Shown: positions 16,573-25,267 of the stretch, one piece after another | Layout of the letters: the number at the start of each line of letters is the position of its first letter | Numbering within the stretch: position 1 is the first letter of the stretch | Assembly: GCA_963732155.1 (NCBI GenBank) | Contig: CAVSYB010000012.1 | Span: 180,934 to 244,933, forward strand | Reading direction: 5' to 3' | Length of the DNA: 64,000 bases | Origin: Roseiarcus sp963732155 | Lineage (GTDB): Bacteria > Pseudomonadota > Alphaproteobacteria > Rhizobiales > Beijerinckiaceae | Position numbers and translations under genes: made by a program | The notes under the pieces: generated by a model | Told to the model about the DNA's origin: nothing | The model's input: the letters and a program-made list of their open reading frames with translations, nothing else | Databases searched by the model: none

Positions 16573-16999
16573 GCGTGTCCATCCAATCGCAGGAATGATC
16601 GGCTTCCTGGCGATCCTCACGTTCTGGACTTCGACCGTGCTGTCGGAGCTGTCCGGCTCCGCGCCGGCGGTTTCCGAGGTCAAGCAGGCGATCCCGTGGG
16701 GATTCCTGATCCTTGCGCCGGCGTTGGCGGTCGCCGGCGCCTCCGGATTGCGAATGGCGGGCGCGTCTCGAGACCCCGGAATTCTGAGGAAGAAGCGCCG
16801 GATGCCATTCATCGCCGCCAACGGCGTGCTGATTTTGATTCCCTGCGCGCTCTATCTCGCGGCGCTCGCCTCGCGCGGGGAATTCGGCGGCGGCTTCTAT
16901 GCCGTGCAGGCGCTCGAGCTTGCCGCCGGCGCGGTCAATCTGACGCTGATGTCGCTGAACATTCGCGACGGCGTCCGCCTGAGCGGACAATTCGAGTAG
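16565..16999 (+). CDS. Predicted integral membrane protein cotranscribed with MarR regulator
   Basis: This 144-residue protein has four predicted membrane segments: about residues 8-27 (IAGMIGFLAILTFWTSTVL), 45-63 (GFLILAPALAVAGASGLRM), 82-102 (FIAANGVLILIPCALYLAAL) and 113-132 (FYAVQALELAAGAVNLTL). No catalytic motif is recognised. The ATG overlaps the end of the MarR gene by 8 bp, implying translational coupling. I do not know its function; a transport or stress-related membrane role under MarR control is only a guess from the arrangement. Confidence 0.75.
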   Translation: MLKRVHPIAGMIGFLAILTFWTSTVLSELSGSAPAVSEVKQAIPWGFLILAPALAVAGASGLRMAGASRDPGILRKKRRMPFIAANGVLILIPCALYLAALASRGEFGGGFYAVQALELAAGAVNLTLMSLNIRDGVRLSGQFE

Positions 17000-17053
17000 C
17001 GGCGACGACGGTGATGGCGGACGTCCGCCGGCGCGCAAAACCCGTCGCGCCAG

Positions 17054-17599
17054 TCAAAAGGAGCTTGCGTCTTCGGTCCTCCCGCCGATCCGTTTCCAGT
17101 AGACCCTCGTCGCCGTCAGGCCGCCGTGCGGCTTCAGCGCATAGTCCGGGATCGTCCCGGCGAGGGTGAATCCCAGCCTCTCATAAAGCGCCGACGCCCC
17201 CTCCTCCTCGGCGGTGTCGAGGGTCAGCAGCGTGCGCGCGCGCTGAACGGCGAGCGCCTCGGCCGCGCGCATCAAGGCCGTGGCGGCGCCGCGGCCGCGC
17301 CACGCCGGTCGGGTCATCATCTTGGCGATCTCGGCGCGGTGCGGCTGGTTGGGTGGGCAGTCGAGCAGCAAACTGACCGTGCCGACGAGGACTTCGCCGT
17401 CCCATGCGCCGAGCACCACGCGCTCGCCGCGCGCCGCCGCGGCCAGCGCTCCCTGCCAGAACGCTTTCGCCGTCGCCCGGTCCAGTGGATGCATGAAGCT
17501 GACCGATCCGCCGCCGGCGACCGTTTCGACGAGGATGTCGGCGAGCGCCGCGGCGATGTCCGGCGAGGGGCTCAACGGCCTGATCGCAAATTCGCTCAT
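17054..17599 (-). CDS. GNAT family N-acetyltransferase
   Basis: This 181-residue acetyltransferase has the GNAT fold: VLGAWDGEVLVGTVSLLLD (beta strands 2-4), then the acetyl-CoA pyrophosphate loop MTRPAWRGRGAATALMRAAE (R/Q-x-x-G-x-G/A type), and LTLDTAEEEGASALYERLGF in motif B. The substrate is not indicated. It starts 3 bp after the stop of the XRE-cupin regulator and is probably in the same operon, so the regulator may control it. Confidence 0.9.
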   Translation of the reverse strand: MSEFAIRPLSPSPDIAAALADILVETVAGGGSVSFMHPLDRATAKAFWQGALAAAARGERVVLGAWDGEVLVGTVSLLLDCPPNQPHRAEIAKMMTRPAWRGRGAATALMRAAEALAVQRARTLLTLDTAEEEGASALYERLGFTLAGTIPDYALKPHGGLTATRVYWKRIGGRTEDASSF

Positions 17600-17602
17600 C
17601 CC

Positions 17603-18169
17603 TCAGCTCCGCGCGAGGACGACGAGATAGCGGCAGGGCGCGGCGCCCTCGTTGGCGAAGGTCGTCTGCGCCGGCGGGCCGAAGCCGAGGCAGTCGCCGG
17701 GGCCGAGCGCATGGCGCTCGCCGCCCTCCTCGATGACGAGCGCGCCCGCCTGCGCGAGGACGGCCTGGCGGATGCGCGCATAGGACGAGGCGGGCAAGGT
17801 CACCCGCGCGCCGGCCGGCAGCTCGACCTCGACGATCTCCACCGGATGGTCGGGCCGCGCGAACATCTGCCGGCGGCGATAGCCGGTGGCGGGGTCGCGC
17901 CAGATCGGCTGGTCGGCGGCGCGCGACAGCCGCCCGCCGTCGCCCTCGGCCCTGACCAGCAGGCCGGCGAGGGTCAGGTCGAAGGCCCCGGCGAGCCGCA
18001 CCAGGATCACCGCGGTCGGGCTCGCCTCTTGGCGCTCGATCTTGCTGATCGTCGCCTTCGCGACGCCGGAGCGTTCGGCGAGATCGGCGAGCGACCAGCC
18101 GCGCGCGTCCCGCTCCAGCCGAAGGCGGCGCGCGATGCGGGCGCCGGCGTCGTCCATCAAAACAGACAT
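17603..18169 (-). CDS. XRE family transcriptional regulator with C-terminal cupin domain
   Basis: This 188-residue protein has an N-terminal helix-turn-helix of the XRE type (ARRLRLERDARGWSLADLAE, SGVAKATISKIERQEASPTA; about residues 12-60). A small beta-barrel cupin_2 domain with VIEEGGERHALGPGDCLGF occupies about 110-185. Proteins of this layout regulate metabolic or stress genes, with the cupin sensing a small molecule. The start codon lies within a perfect palindrome (GACATATGTC), suggesting autoregulation. It precedes the GNAT gene and is divergent from cytochrome b561. Confidence 0.9.
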   Translation of the reverse strand: MSVLMDDAGARIARRLRLERDARGWSLADLAERSGVAKATISKIERQEASPTAVILVRLAGAFDLTLAGLLVRAEGDGGRLSRAADQPIWRDPATGYRRRQMFARPDHPVEIVEVELPAGARVTLPASSYARIRQAVLAQAGALVIEEGGERHALGPGDCLGFGPPAQTTFANEGAAPCRYLVVLARS

Positions 18170-18174
18170 ATGTC
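18165..18174. promoter_or_regulatory. Palindrome overlapping the XRE regulator start codon
   Basis: GACATATGTC is a perfect 10-bp inverted repeat that contains the ATG of the XRE-cupin gene on the minus strand. A repressor bound here would block early elongation or translation of the regulator. The divergent cytochrome b561 gene starts 160 bp away. Ten-bp palindromes also occur by chance, so the assignment is tentative. Confidence 0.35.
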
Positions 18175-18333
18175 ATGTTTAGTGGATGGCACCTCGGCGA
18201 GCAAGGGCCGGCGGACGGAAGGCGTTTCGTCGTCCGAAGGTTGACGCCGACGAACGACGGCGTTTTCCTGCGCACGCCGCCATACGGCTTCCGCCCGCAT
18301 GAGGAAGCCGGTTGCCGCGGGGCTGGAGGGAAA

Positions 18334-18870
18334 ATGAAACAGGCGTCGCGCTATCATCCGCTGCTGGTCGGGCTGCACTGGGCGCTCGCCGCGCTGATCC
18401 TCGGCGCGCTCGGGGTCGGCTATTTCGTCCTGAGGACCATGCCGGCCAGCGACCCGGACAAGGTCGGCGTGCTGCGCCTGCACATGATCGTCGGGAGTCT
18501 CATTCTGCTGCTGATGATCGTCCGCTTCGTCGTCCGCCTGCGCACGGCGCGCCCCGATCCGGCGATCACCGGCGGCTTGCAGGACCGGCTGGCGGCGCTG
18601 TCGCACTACGGCTTCTACGTTGTCGTCATCGCCATGGTCGCGAGCGGTTATGCGACGGCGATCCTCGCCGGCCTGCCGGCGATCGTGTTCGGCGGCTCCG
18701 GCGCGCCGCTGCCGGCGCATTTTGGCGTCTATCCGCCGTTCCGCGCGCATTTCTGGCTCGCCGTGCTGCTGGCGGCGCTGATCGTCCTGCACACGCTCGC
18801 CGCGCTCTATCACCAGTTCGTCCGCCGCGACCGGCTGTTCCGCCGCATGTGGTTCGGCGCCCGCGCCTGA
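18334..18870 (+). CDS. Cytochrome b561 family protein
   Basis: This 178-residue membrane protein has four hydrophobic helices and the di-heme b561 pattern. Histidines sit in helix 1 (LHWALAALILGALGVGYF), helix 2 (RLHMIVGSLILLLMIVRF), helix 3 (LSHYGFYVVVIAMVASGYAT) and helix 4 (FWLAVLLAALIVLHTLAALYH; the H of RAHFW and of LHT). Such proteins pass electrons from quinones or superoxide across the cytoplasmic membrane. The ATG at 18334 gives the normal length. It is convergent with the helicase gene, with only 2 bp between the stops. Confidence 0.92.
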   Translation: MKQASRYHPLLVGLHWALAALILGALGVGYFVLRTMPASDPDKVGVLRLHMIVGSLILLLMIVRFVVRLRTARPDPAITGGLQDRLAALSHYGFYVVVIAMVASGYATAILAGLPAIVFGGSGAPLPAHFGVYPPFRAHFWLAVLLAALIVLHTLAALYHQFVRRDRLFRRMWFGARA

Positions 18871-18872
18871 GC

Positions 18873-21800
18873 TCAGGCGAGGTCGGCGAGCAACGCCGGC
18901 GCCGGCGAGCGCAACAGGCCCTTTTGCGCCGCCCATTGGCCGGCGTCGTCGAAATCGCCGAAGAACTGCGTCTCGCCGCCGGCGAGGAAGGCGACCGGCG
19001 CGCCGTCGCGATAGAGCAGCCGGTTGCCGGTCAGCGCCGTCAGCTTCGGGCCCGGCGTCAGCACGCCGGCGAGGTTCAAGGGGTCGGCGCCCGACAGCGA
19101 GACCAGCGCGCCATTGGCGGGCGCGCGGCGCGTCTCGCGCAGCAGGCCGACCGCCTCGGGCAGCGCGAATTGCTCGCCGGAGAAGCCGGCGACGAAGCGG
19201 CCGCCGCGGATCTCGCCGCGCGCCTCCAGCCGTCGATAGACGCGCAGCAGGTCGCGCCACGGCGGCAGCCAGGCGGCCTCGCGCGCCAGCAGGCGCCAGA
19301 ACACCACGCCATAGCGGCGCAGCAGCGTCGCGGCCGCGTGCTCGACCGCCGCCGGCTGCGGCTCGGGCGTCGCCGCGCGGCGCGTCAGCGCCCAGCGGCC
19401 GCCTGAGTCCATGCCGAACGGCAGCGGCCGCCGGCGGCGCGGGCCGCCCGGCGAGCCGCGCCGGTCGACGGGCGCGAGCAGCGCTCTGAGGCCGCCGAAA
19501 CTGTCGGAATTGACGAGGCCGAGCGCCACCAGCTCGCCGAGCGCCTCCTCGACCTGCGAGCGCAGCAGGCCGCAGGCGTCGACGAGCTCGTCGAAGAACA
19601 ACGCCCCTTCGCGGCGCAACGCGTCGGCGACGGCCGCCGCCCGCCCGCCCGGCGCGGCGGCGCCGGCGCCCGACAGCGACAGCCACAGCGGCGCGCTGCG
19701 CCGCGCCATCAGCGCGATCGGCGCGGTGCGCACCGGCGCCGCGCGCGCCGCCCCGGGCGTCAGCCGCGCCCAGACGATGCGCCCGGCGAAGCATTCGTCG
19801 TCGAGCCAGCCGGGCTCGTAGCCCTTGATGCGGGCCGGCAGAATCTCGGTCTCCCAGGCCCCCGCCGGCGCCTCGAACCCTTCGAGCTGGGCGATGACCG
19901 AGGCGACCGCCTCCGGCCCTTCGAGGCGCGAATCGTCGCTGGCGCGCTGCCAGGAAAACAGGAAGCGCAGGAAGTCGCGCGCCGCGACCGGCTCGATCTC
20001 GGCGCGCAGCCGCTTGACGGTGGTGCGGTGAATGCGGGCGAGGAGGCGCCGCTCGCACCATTCCTCGCCCTCGCCGTCCGGCGTAAAACGCCCGCGCATG
20101 GCGAAGCCCTCGACCTGCAGCGCTGTCAGCGCCGCGTCGATCTCGCTCCTCTCCAGCCCGAGCGAGGCGGTGAGCGCCGCCGGCGCGACCGGGCCGAGCC
20201 CTTCCAGCCGTCCGCGCACGATCTCGACCAGCGCCGCGTCGCGGCTCCAGTTCTTGCCCGCCGCATCGGCCGGCGGCGCGACCGCGGGCGACCGCGGCGC
20301 GTCTGGCCACACCGCCTCGAACAAAGGCAACCGCTCCGCGGCGATCCACAACGCGGCGCGCGGCGTCTCGATCAGCGTTGTGCGCCTGTCCCGCGCGAGC
20401 GCCGCGAGCCATTCGCCCCATTCGGGCGCGGCGCGCGCCTCCTCCTCCGTGAGAAAGGCGAGCCACAGCAGCGCGTCGTGCAGCTCCTCGGCGTTGGCGG
20501 CGTCGGGCCAGGCTTCGGCGCGCACCCGTGCGATCGCCTCGGCGTCGAGCCGGCCGATGTCGGCGGCGCTCTCCGGCGCCATCCACCGCCGCGCCATCAC
20601 CGCCTGGGTGCGGCGCTCTTCGAGCGGCGCGCCGTCGAGGAAGGCGTAAGGGCGCGCGGTCAGCGCCTCCAGCGCCAGCGGCGACGGCTCGGTGAGGTCG
20701 TGGAATTTGGCGTCGACTTCGCCCGATTCGAGCCGCGTCAGCAGCCGCTCCAGCCCGACGATGTCCATCGCCTCGTGCAGGCAGTCGTCGATGGTCTGGC
20801 GGGTCAGCGGGTGGTCGGGAATCTCGCGCTCGCCGACCAGGTTTTCGGCGCAGGCGATCTGGTCGGGAAACACCGCCGCGATGAGGTCCTCGGCGTCCAT
20901 CCGCGCCAGTTGCGGCGCCACCTTCCTGCCGCCGCGCATGCGCGGCAGCGCCAGCGAGACGCCGGCGACCCAGCGCCAGCGCGTGGCGAACATCGGCGCG
21001 TCGAGCATCGCCTGGATCAGCACCGGGCGGACGTTGTTGGAGTTGAGGTAGCGAACGACGTCGCCGAGCTCGAAGCTGTGCGCGGTGGTCAGCGACAGCA
21101 GGATATGGTCCTCGGTCGCCGCCGCCTGCAGCTCGAAGTTGAACTTGCGGCAGAAGCGCTTGCGCAGCGCCAACCCCCAGGCGCGGTTGACGCGCCCGCC
21201 ATAGGGCGAATGGATGACGAGCTGCATGCCGCCGGCTTCGTCGAAGAAGCGCTCGAAGGCGATTTGCTCCTGCGTCGGCAGCGCGCCGAGCGCCGCCTGC
21301 GCGGCGGCGAGATATTCGACGATCTGCTCGGCGGCGGGCGCGCCGATCCCCGCCGCCGCCAGCCACGCCAGCGCCGTCTTGCCGGAGGGATCGTCCTTCA
21401 GCAGCGCGCCGAGGGTGGCGCGCAGCCGCGACACCGACCGCGATAATTCGTCGCTGCGCGCCGGCGCCTCGCCGAGCCAGAACGGAATGTTGGGCGCCTC
21501 GCCATGCGCGTCCTCCACCCTGACGATTCCGCGCTCGACGCGGATGATGCGATAGGCGGCGTTGCCGAGCTGGAAAACGTCGCCGGCGGCGCTCTCGACG
21601 GCGAAGTCCTCGTTGACGCTGCCGATCGAAAGATTGTCCGGCTCCAGCACCACCTTGTAGTCGGCGGTGTCGGGGATCGTGCCGCCCGAGGTCAGCGCGG
21701 TCAGCCGCGCGCCGCGCCGGCCGCGCAGCATGCCGTTGACCGCGTCGTGGTGGATCAGCGCGCCGCGCCGGCCGCGCCGCGTCGTGAAGCCTTCGGCGAG

Positions 21801-23234
21801 CATATGGAGCAGCGCCGAAAAATCCTCACGCGGCAGGTCGCGATAGGGCCAGGCGCGGCGCACGCGCGCATAGAGCGCCGCCTCCGGCCAGTCCTGCGCC
21901 GCCACTTCGGCGACGATCTGCTGGGCGAGCGCGTCGAGCGGCCGTTCGGGGATCGTCAGCCGATCGAGTTCGCCGCGCCGCACGCTGTCGAGCAGCGCCG
22001 CGCATTCCACCAGTTCGTCGCGCGACTGCGGGAACAGCCGCCCCTTCGGCAGACCATCGACCGCATGCCCCGAGCGTCCGACGCGCTGCAGGAAGCTGGC
22101 GATCGAACGCGGCGAGCCGAGCTGGCAGACGAGATCGACCTCGCCGATGTCGATGCCGAGCTCCAGCGAGGCGGTCGCCACCAGCGCCTTCAGCGCGCCG
22201 TGCTTCAGCCGCTGCTCGGCGCTGAGCCGATGCGCCTTGGCCATGCTGCCGTGGTGGGCGGCGACCTGCGCCTCGCCGAGCCGCTCGGAAAGGTGGCGCG
22301 AGACGCGCTCGGCCATCCGCCGCGTGTTGACGAAGACGAGCGTGGTGCGATGCGCCTCGATGAGTTGCGCGAGGCGCTCGTAGACCTGCTCCCACACTTC
22401 CGCCGACATCACCGCTTCGAGCGGCGAGGAAGGGACTTCCAGCGCCAGGTCGCGCGGCCGGTTGTGGCCGACGTCGACGATCGCCACCTCGGCGGCGGCG
22501 CCGCCGTCCGGGCCGGCGCCGACCAGCAGACGCGCGATCGCCTCGATCGGATTCTGGGTCGCCGACAGGCCGATGCGCAACAGCCGGTCGCCGGTGAGCG
22601 CCGCCAAGCGCTCCAGCGACAGCGCCAGATGGGCGCCGCGCTTGTTGGGCGCCATCGCGTGGATTTCGTCGACGATCACCGTGCGCGTCGTCGACAGGGC
22701 GGCGCGGCCCGATTCCGAGCCGAGCAGCACGTAGAGCGATTCCGGCGTAGTGACGAGAATGTGCGGCGGGCGCCGGCGCATCTTCTCGCGCTCGGCGGGC
22801 GGCGTGTCGCCGCTGCGCACCAGCGTGCGGATTTCGACGTCGGGCAGCCCTTGCGCGCGCAAGGCGGCGCGGATTCCGGCGAGCGGCGCCTCCAGGTTGA
22901 GCTTCACGTCGTTGGACAACGCCTTCAGCGGCGAGACATAGACGATGCGCGTTTCGTCGGCGAGGCGCCCGTCGAGGCCGTCGCGCAACAGTTCGTCGAT
23001 CGCCGCCAGGAACGCCGCCAGCGTCTTGCCCGAGCCGGTCGGCGCCGCGATCAGCGTCGGACGGCCCGCTTTGATCGACGGCCAGGCCTGCGCCTGCGCC
23101 GCCGTCGGCGCGGCGAAGCGGCCGGCGAACCAGGCCGCGACCGCCGGGTGGAAAAGGCTTGCGGGCGTCATGGAGGCGTCCGACGCCGGCGGCCCGGACA
23201 GGCGGCGAAGGGCGCCGCCGACAATCTTCGACAT
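18873..23234 (-). CDS. lhr: Lhr-type DEAD/DEAH-box DNA helicase
   Basis: This large superfamily 2 helicase is 1453 residues long, in the range of Lhr (large helicase-related) proteins. Walker A APTGSGKT is at 64-71, DEIH at 189-192 and SAT at 224-226. A second RecA-like domain with GIDIGEVDLVCQLGSP and SFLQRVGRSGH follows, then the winged-helix and beta-barrel domains of the DEAD_assoc/Lhr core, and a long C-terminal region containing two crosslink-repair-type winged-helix tracts. Lhr enzymes translocate 3' to 5' and take part in DNA repair. The ATG at 23234 is used; a second ATG at 23171 (MTPASLFHPAV) matches the usual N-terminus and could be the true start. Neither has a strong ribosome binding site. 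Confidence 0.92.
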   Translation of the reverse strand: MSKIVGGALRRLSGPPASDASMTPASLFHPAVAAWFAGRFAAPTAAQAQAWPSIKAGRPTLIAAPTGSGKTLAAFLAAIDELLRDGLDGRLADETRIVYVSPLKALSNDVKLNLEAPLAGIRAALRAQGLPDVEIRTLVRSGDTPPAEREKMRRRPPHILVTTPESLYVLLGSESGRAALSTTRTVIVDEIHAMAPNKRGAHLALSLERLAALTGDRLLRIGLSATQNPIEAIARLLVGAGPDGGAAAEVAIVDVGHNRPRDLALEVPSSPLEAVMSAEVWEQVYERLAQLIEAHRTTLVFVNTRRMAERVSRHLSERLGEAQVAAHHGSMAKAHRLSAEQRLKHGALKALVATASLELGIDIGEVDLVCQLGSPRSIASFLQRVGRSGHAVDGLPKGRLFPQSRDELVECAALLDSVRRGELDRLTIPERPLDALAQQIVAEVAAQDWPEAALYARVRRAWPYRDLPREDFSALLHMLAEGFTTRRGRRGALIHHDAVNGMLRGRRGARLTALTSGGTIPDTADYKVVLEPDNLSIGSVNEDFAVESAAGDVFQLGNAAYRIIRVERGIVRVEDAHGEAPNIPFWLGEAPARSDELSRSVSRLRATLGALLKDDPSGKTALAWLAAAGIGAPAAEQIVEYLAAAQAALGALPTQEQIAFERFFDEAGGMQLVIHSPYGGRVNRAWGLALRKRFCRKFNFELQAAATEDHILLSLTTAHSFELGDVVRYLNSNNVRPVLIQAMLDAPMFATRWRWVAGVSLALPRMRGGRKVAPQLARMDAEDLIAAVFPDQIACAENLVGEREIPDHPLTRQTIDDCLHEAMDIVGLERLLTRLESGEVDAKFHDLTEPSPLALEALTARPYAFLDGAPLEERRTQAVMARRWMAPESAADIGRLDAEAIARVRAEAWPDAANAEELHDALLWLAFLTEEEARAAPEWGEWLAALARDRRTTLIETPRAALWIAAERLPLFEAVWPDAPRSPAVAPPADAAGKNWSRDAALVEIVRGRLEGLGPVAPAALTASLGLERSEIDAALTALQVEGFAMRGRFTPDGEGEEWCERRLLARIHRTTVKRLRAEIEPVAARDFLRFLFSWQRASDDSRLEGPEAVASVIAQLEGFEAPAGAWETEILPARIKGYEPGWLDDECFAGRIVWARLTPGAARAAPVRTAPIALMARRSAPLWLSLSGAGAAAPGGRAAAVADALRREGALFFDELVDACGLLRSQVEEALGELVALGLVNSDSFGGLRALLAPVDRRGSPGGPRRRRPLPFGMDSGGRWALTRRAATPEPQPAAVEHAAATLLRRYGVVFWRLLAREAAWLPPWRDLLRVYRRLEARGEIRGGRFVAGFSGEQFALPEAVGLLRETRRAPANGALVSLSGADPLNLAGVLTPGPKLTALTGNRLLYRDGAPVAFLAGGETQFFGDFDDAGQWAAQKGLLRSPAPALLADLA

Positions 23235-23348
23235 CGGGATAATAAGGGGGCGATCCGCGCCAAAATCAACCTCTCCGGCGCGCGCCGGGCGGCGTTTCCC
23301 TGACGCCTGTCACCGGCGGGCGCCCGTCCGCCGCCAGGCGCCTCACGG

Positions 23349-24323
23349 TTATTGGCCGTAGTCGGCGGGGTCGAAGACGCGCTTGGTCGAGCAGAATTCG
23401 CAGGTGACCCCGATCATCCCGTCGTCGCCGACCATGTCGGCGCGCTCGGCGGCGGTGAAGCTGTTCAGCATCGCGTCGATGCGCCCGGTCGAGCAGCGGC
23501 AGGCGTCGCGCAGCACCCCCGGCTCGAAGACCCGCACGCCGCGCTGATGAAAAAGGCGATAGAGCAGCCTTTCGCTCGACAGCGTCGGATCGATCAGTTC
23601 GTGATCCTCGGTGGTCGCCGCCAGCGCCTTGGCTTCGGTCCAATGGTCGTCTTCGAGGACGATGTCGCGCGCAACGCCGGGCGGCGCGTCGCCCGGATCG
23701 AGGTCGGCGCGCCGTCGCCGCTCGGGCGAATCGGGCAGGAACTGCGCCATCAGTCCGCCGGCCCGCCAATGCGCGCCGGCCGGCGTGACGGTCTCGCCGA
23801 CCGCGAGGCGCACGAGGGTCGGGATTTGTTCGGAACGCTCGAAATACTGGTGGGCCGCCTGCTCCAGCCCCTGCCCGTCCAGCCCGATCACGCCCTGGTG
23901 GCGCGACAGGCCGGCGCCCGGATCGATGGTGAGGGCGAGATGGCCGGCGCCCAACAGGTCGCCGGAACGCGCAGCGGCGCCGGCCCTCGCCAGTTTTTCG
24001 GCGTCGAAACGCGCCAGCGCGCGCAAGTTCGAGGGCGCGTCGAAGTCGACGATCAGCATGCTCACCACGCCGTCGGTCTTGGTCTGCAACTGGAAGCTGC
24101 CCTCTCTCTTGAGGGCCGCGCCGAGCAGCACCGTCAGCGCCGCCGCCTCGCCGACGAGGCGGGCGATCGGCTCGGGATAGGCGTGACGCTTCAAAATGGC
24201 GTCGATCGACGGGCCGAGGCGGACGAGGCGCCCCCGCGTGCTCAACGGCTCGACCAGAAACGGCACGACGATGTCGTCGCGTCCGGCGTCGGACACCGGC
24301 CGCGAGGGCGGTCTCTGGCTCAT
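23349..24323 (-). CDS. hslO: Redox-regulated molecular chaperone Hsp33
   Basis: Hsp33 is a holdase activated by oxidation and heat. The N-terminal substrate-binding domain is followed by a flexible linker and a C-terminal zinc site made of CRC (about residue 275) and CEFC (about 308-311), the CxC and CxxC motifs that release zinc on oxidation. The chosen ATG at 24323 overlaps the argF stop codon by 3 bp (ATGA), giving 324 residues, and marks it as the last gene of an argD-argF-hslO operon; this order recurs in Rhizobiales. Confidence 0.95.
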   Translation of the reverse strand: MSQRPPSRPVSDAGRDDIVVPFLVEPLSTRGRLVRLGPSIDAILKRHAYPEPIARLVGEAAALTVLLGAALKREGSFQLQTKTDGVVSMLIVDFDAPSNLRALARFDAEKLARAGAAARSGDLLGAGHLALTIDPGAGLSRHQGVIGLDGQGLEQAAHQYFERSEQIPTLVRLAVGETVTPAGAHWRAGGLMAQFLPDSPERRRRADLDPGDAPPGVARDIVLEDDHWTEAKALAATTEDHELIDPTLSSERLLYRLFHQRGVRVFEPGVLRDACRCSTGRIDAMLNSFTAAERADMVGDDGMIGVTCEFCSTKRVFDPADYGQ

Positions 24324-25267
24324 GAACCCGGCGCTCCCAGACACCAGGCGAGAATGCCTTTCTGGGCGTGCAGGCGGTTTTCCGCCTCGTCGAAGACCAC
24401 CGATTGCGGACCGTCAATGACCTCGTCGGTGACCTCCTCGCCGCGATGGGCGGGTAGACAATGCATGAAGATCGCGTCCGGCGCGGCGGCGTTCATCAGG
24501 GCGCGGTTGACCTGATAGGGCGCGAGCAGATTGTGGCGCCGTCCCTCGTCCTCGTCGCCCATCGAAACCCAGCAATCGGAGATGACGGCGGCGGCGCCGA
24601 CGACCGCGGCGAACGGGTCCTCGCCCAGCGTGATTTTCGCTCCCTTCGCCAGGGCCTGTTCGAGGCGTTCGCGGCGCGGCTGCAGCGGGCCTGGACAGGC
24701 GATGTCGAGCGAGAAGTCGAAGCGCTGCGCCGCGTCGATCCACGACGACAGGACGTTGTTATAGTCGCCGCTCCAGGCGATCTTGCGCCCGCCGATCGGC
24801 CCGCGATGCTCTTCGAAGGTCAGAATGTCGGCCATCACCTGGCAGGGGTGCGAGCGCTTGGTCAGGCCGTTGATCACCGGCACCGTGGCGTAGCGCGCCA
24901 GCTCCTCCATCGCTTCATGTTCGAGGACGCGGATCATGATCGCGTCGACATAGCGCGACAGCACCCGCGCCGTATCGGCGATGCTTTCGCCGCGCCCGAG
25001 CTGCATTTCCGCGCCGGTCAGCATGATCGTCTCGCCGCCGAGCTCCCGCATCGCCACATCGAAGGACACGCGGGTGCGCGTCGAGGGCCGGTCGAAGATC
25101 ATCGCCAGCGTCTTGCCGGCCAGCGGCCGCCACAGCGGCGTCTCGCCCTTGACCCGCGCCGCCTTCATCGCCGCGGAAGAGGCGAGCAGATGACGCAGCG
25201 TCGCGGCCGGCACCGTCAGAAGATCGAGAAAGTGCCGGACCGGCGCGCCGTTGTGCGAGCCGCTCAT
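24320..25267 (-). CDS. argF: Ornithine carbamoyltransferase
   Basis: ArgF converts ornithine and carbamoyl phosphate to citrulline in arginine synthesis. Of 315 residues, the carbamoyl-phosphate motif STRTR is at 62-66 and HPCQ at 140-143, and HCLPAHRGEEV lies near the C-terminus with the ornithine-binding Cys. A DRPSTRTRVSFDVAMRELGG stretch and LGRGESIADTARVLSRY are intact. The ATG at 25267 overlaps the argD stop (ATGA). It sits between argD and hslO in one operon. Confidence 0.96.
   Translation of the reverse strand: MSGSHNGAPVRHFLDLLTVPAATLRHLLASSAAMKAARVKGETPLWRPLAGKTLAMIFDRPSTRTRVSFDVAMRELGGETIMLTGAEMQLGRGESIADTARVLSRYVDAIMIRVLEHEAMEELARYATVPVINGLTKRSHPCQVMADILTFEEHRGPIGGRKIAWSGDYNNVLSSWIDAAQRFDFSLDIACPGPLQPRRERLEQALAKGAKITLGEDPFAAVVGAAAVISDCWVSMGDEDEGRRHNLLAPYQVNRALMNAAAPDAIFMHCLPAHRGEEVTDEVIDGPQSVVFDEAENRLHAQKGILAWCLGAPGS

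Noticed and set aside
18157..21366. 1069-residue minus-strand frame inside lhr and cytochrome b561
   Set aside because: Arg/Ala/Gly-rich overlap in a different frame; spans two real genes in incompatible directions.
20028..23303. Long plus-strand frames (472 and 599 residues) opposite the Lhr helicase
   Set aside because: Antisense shadows of a conserved helicase with no recognisable motifs.
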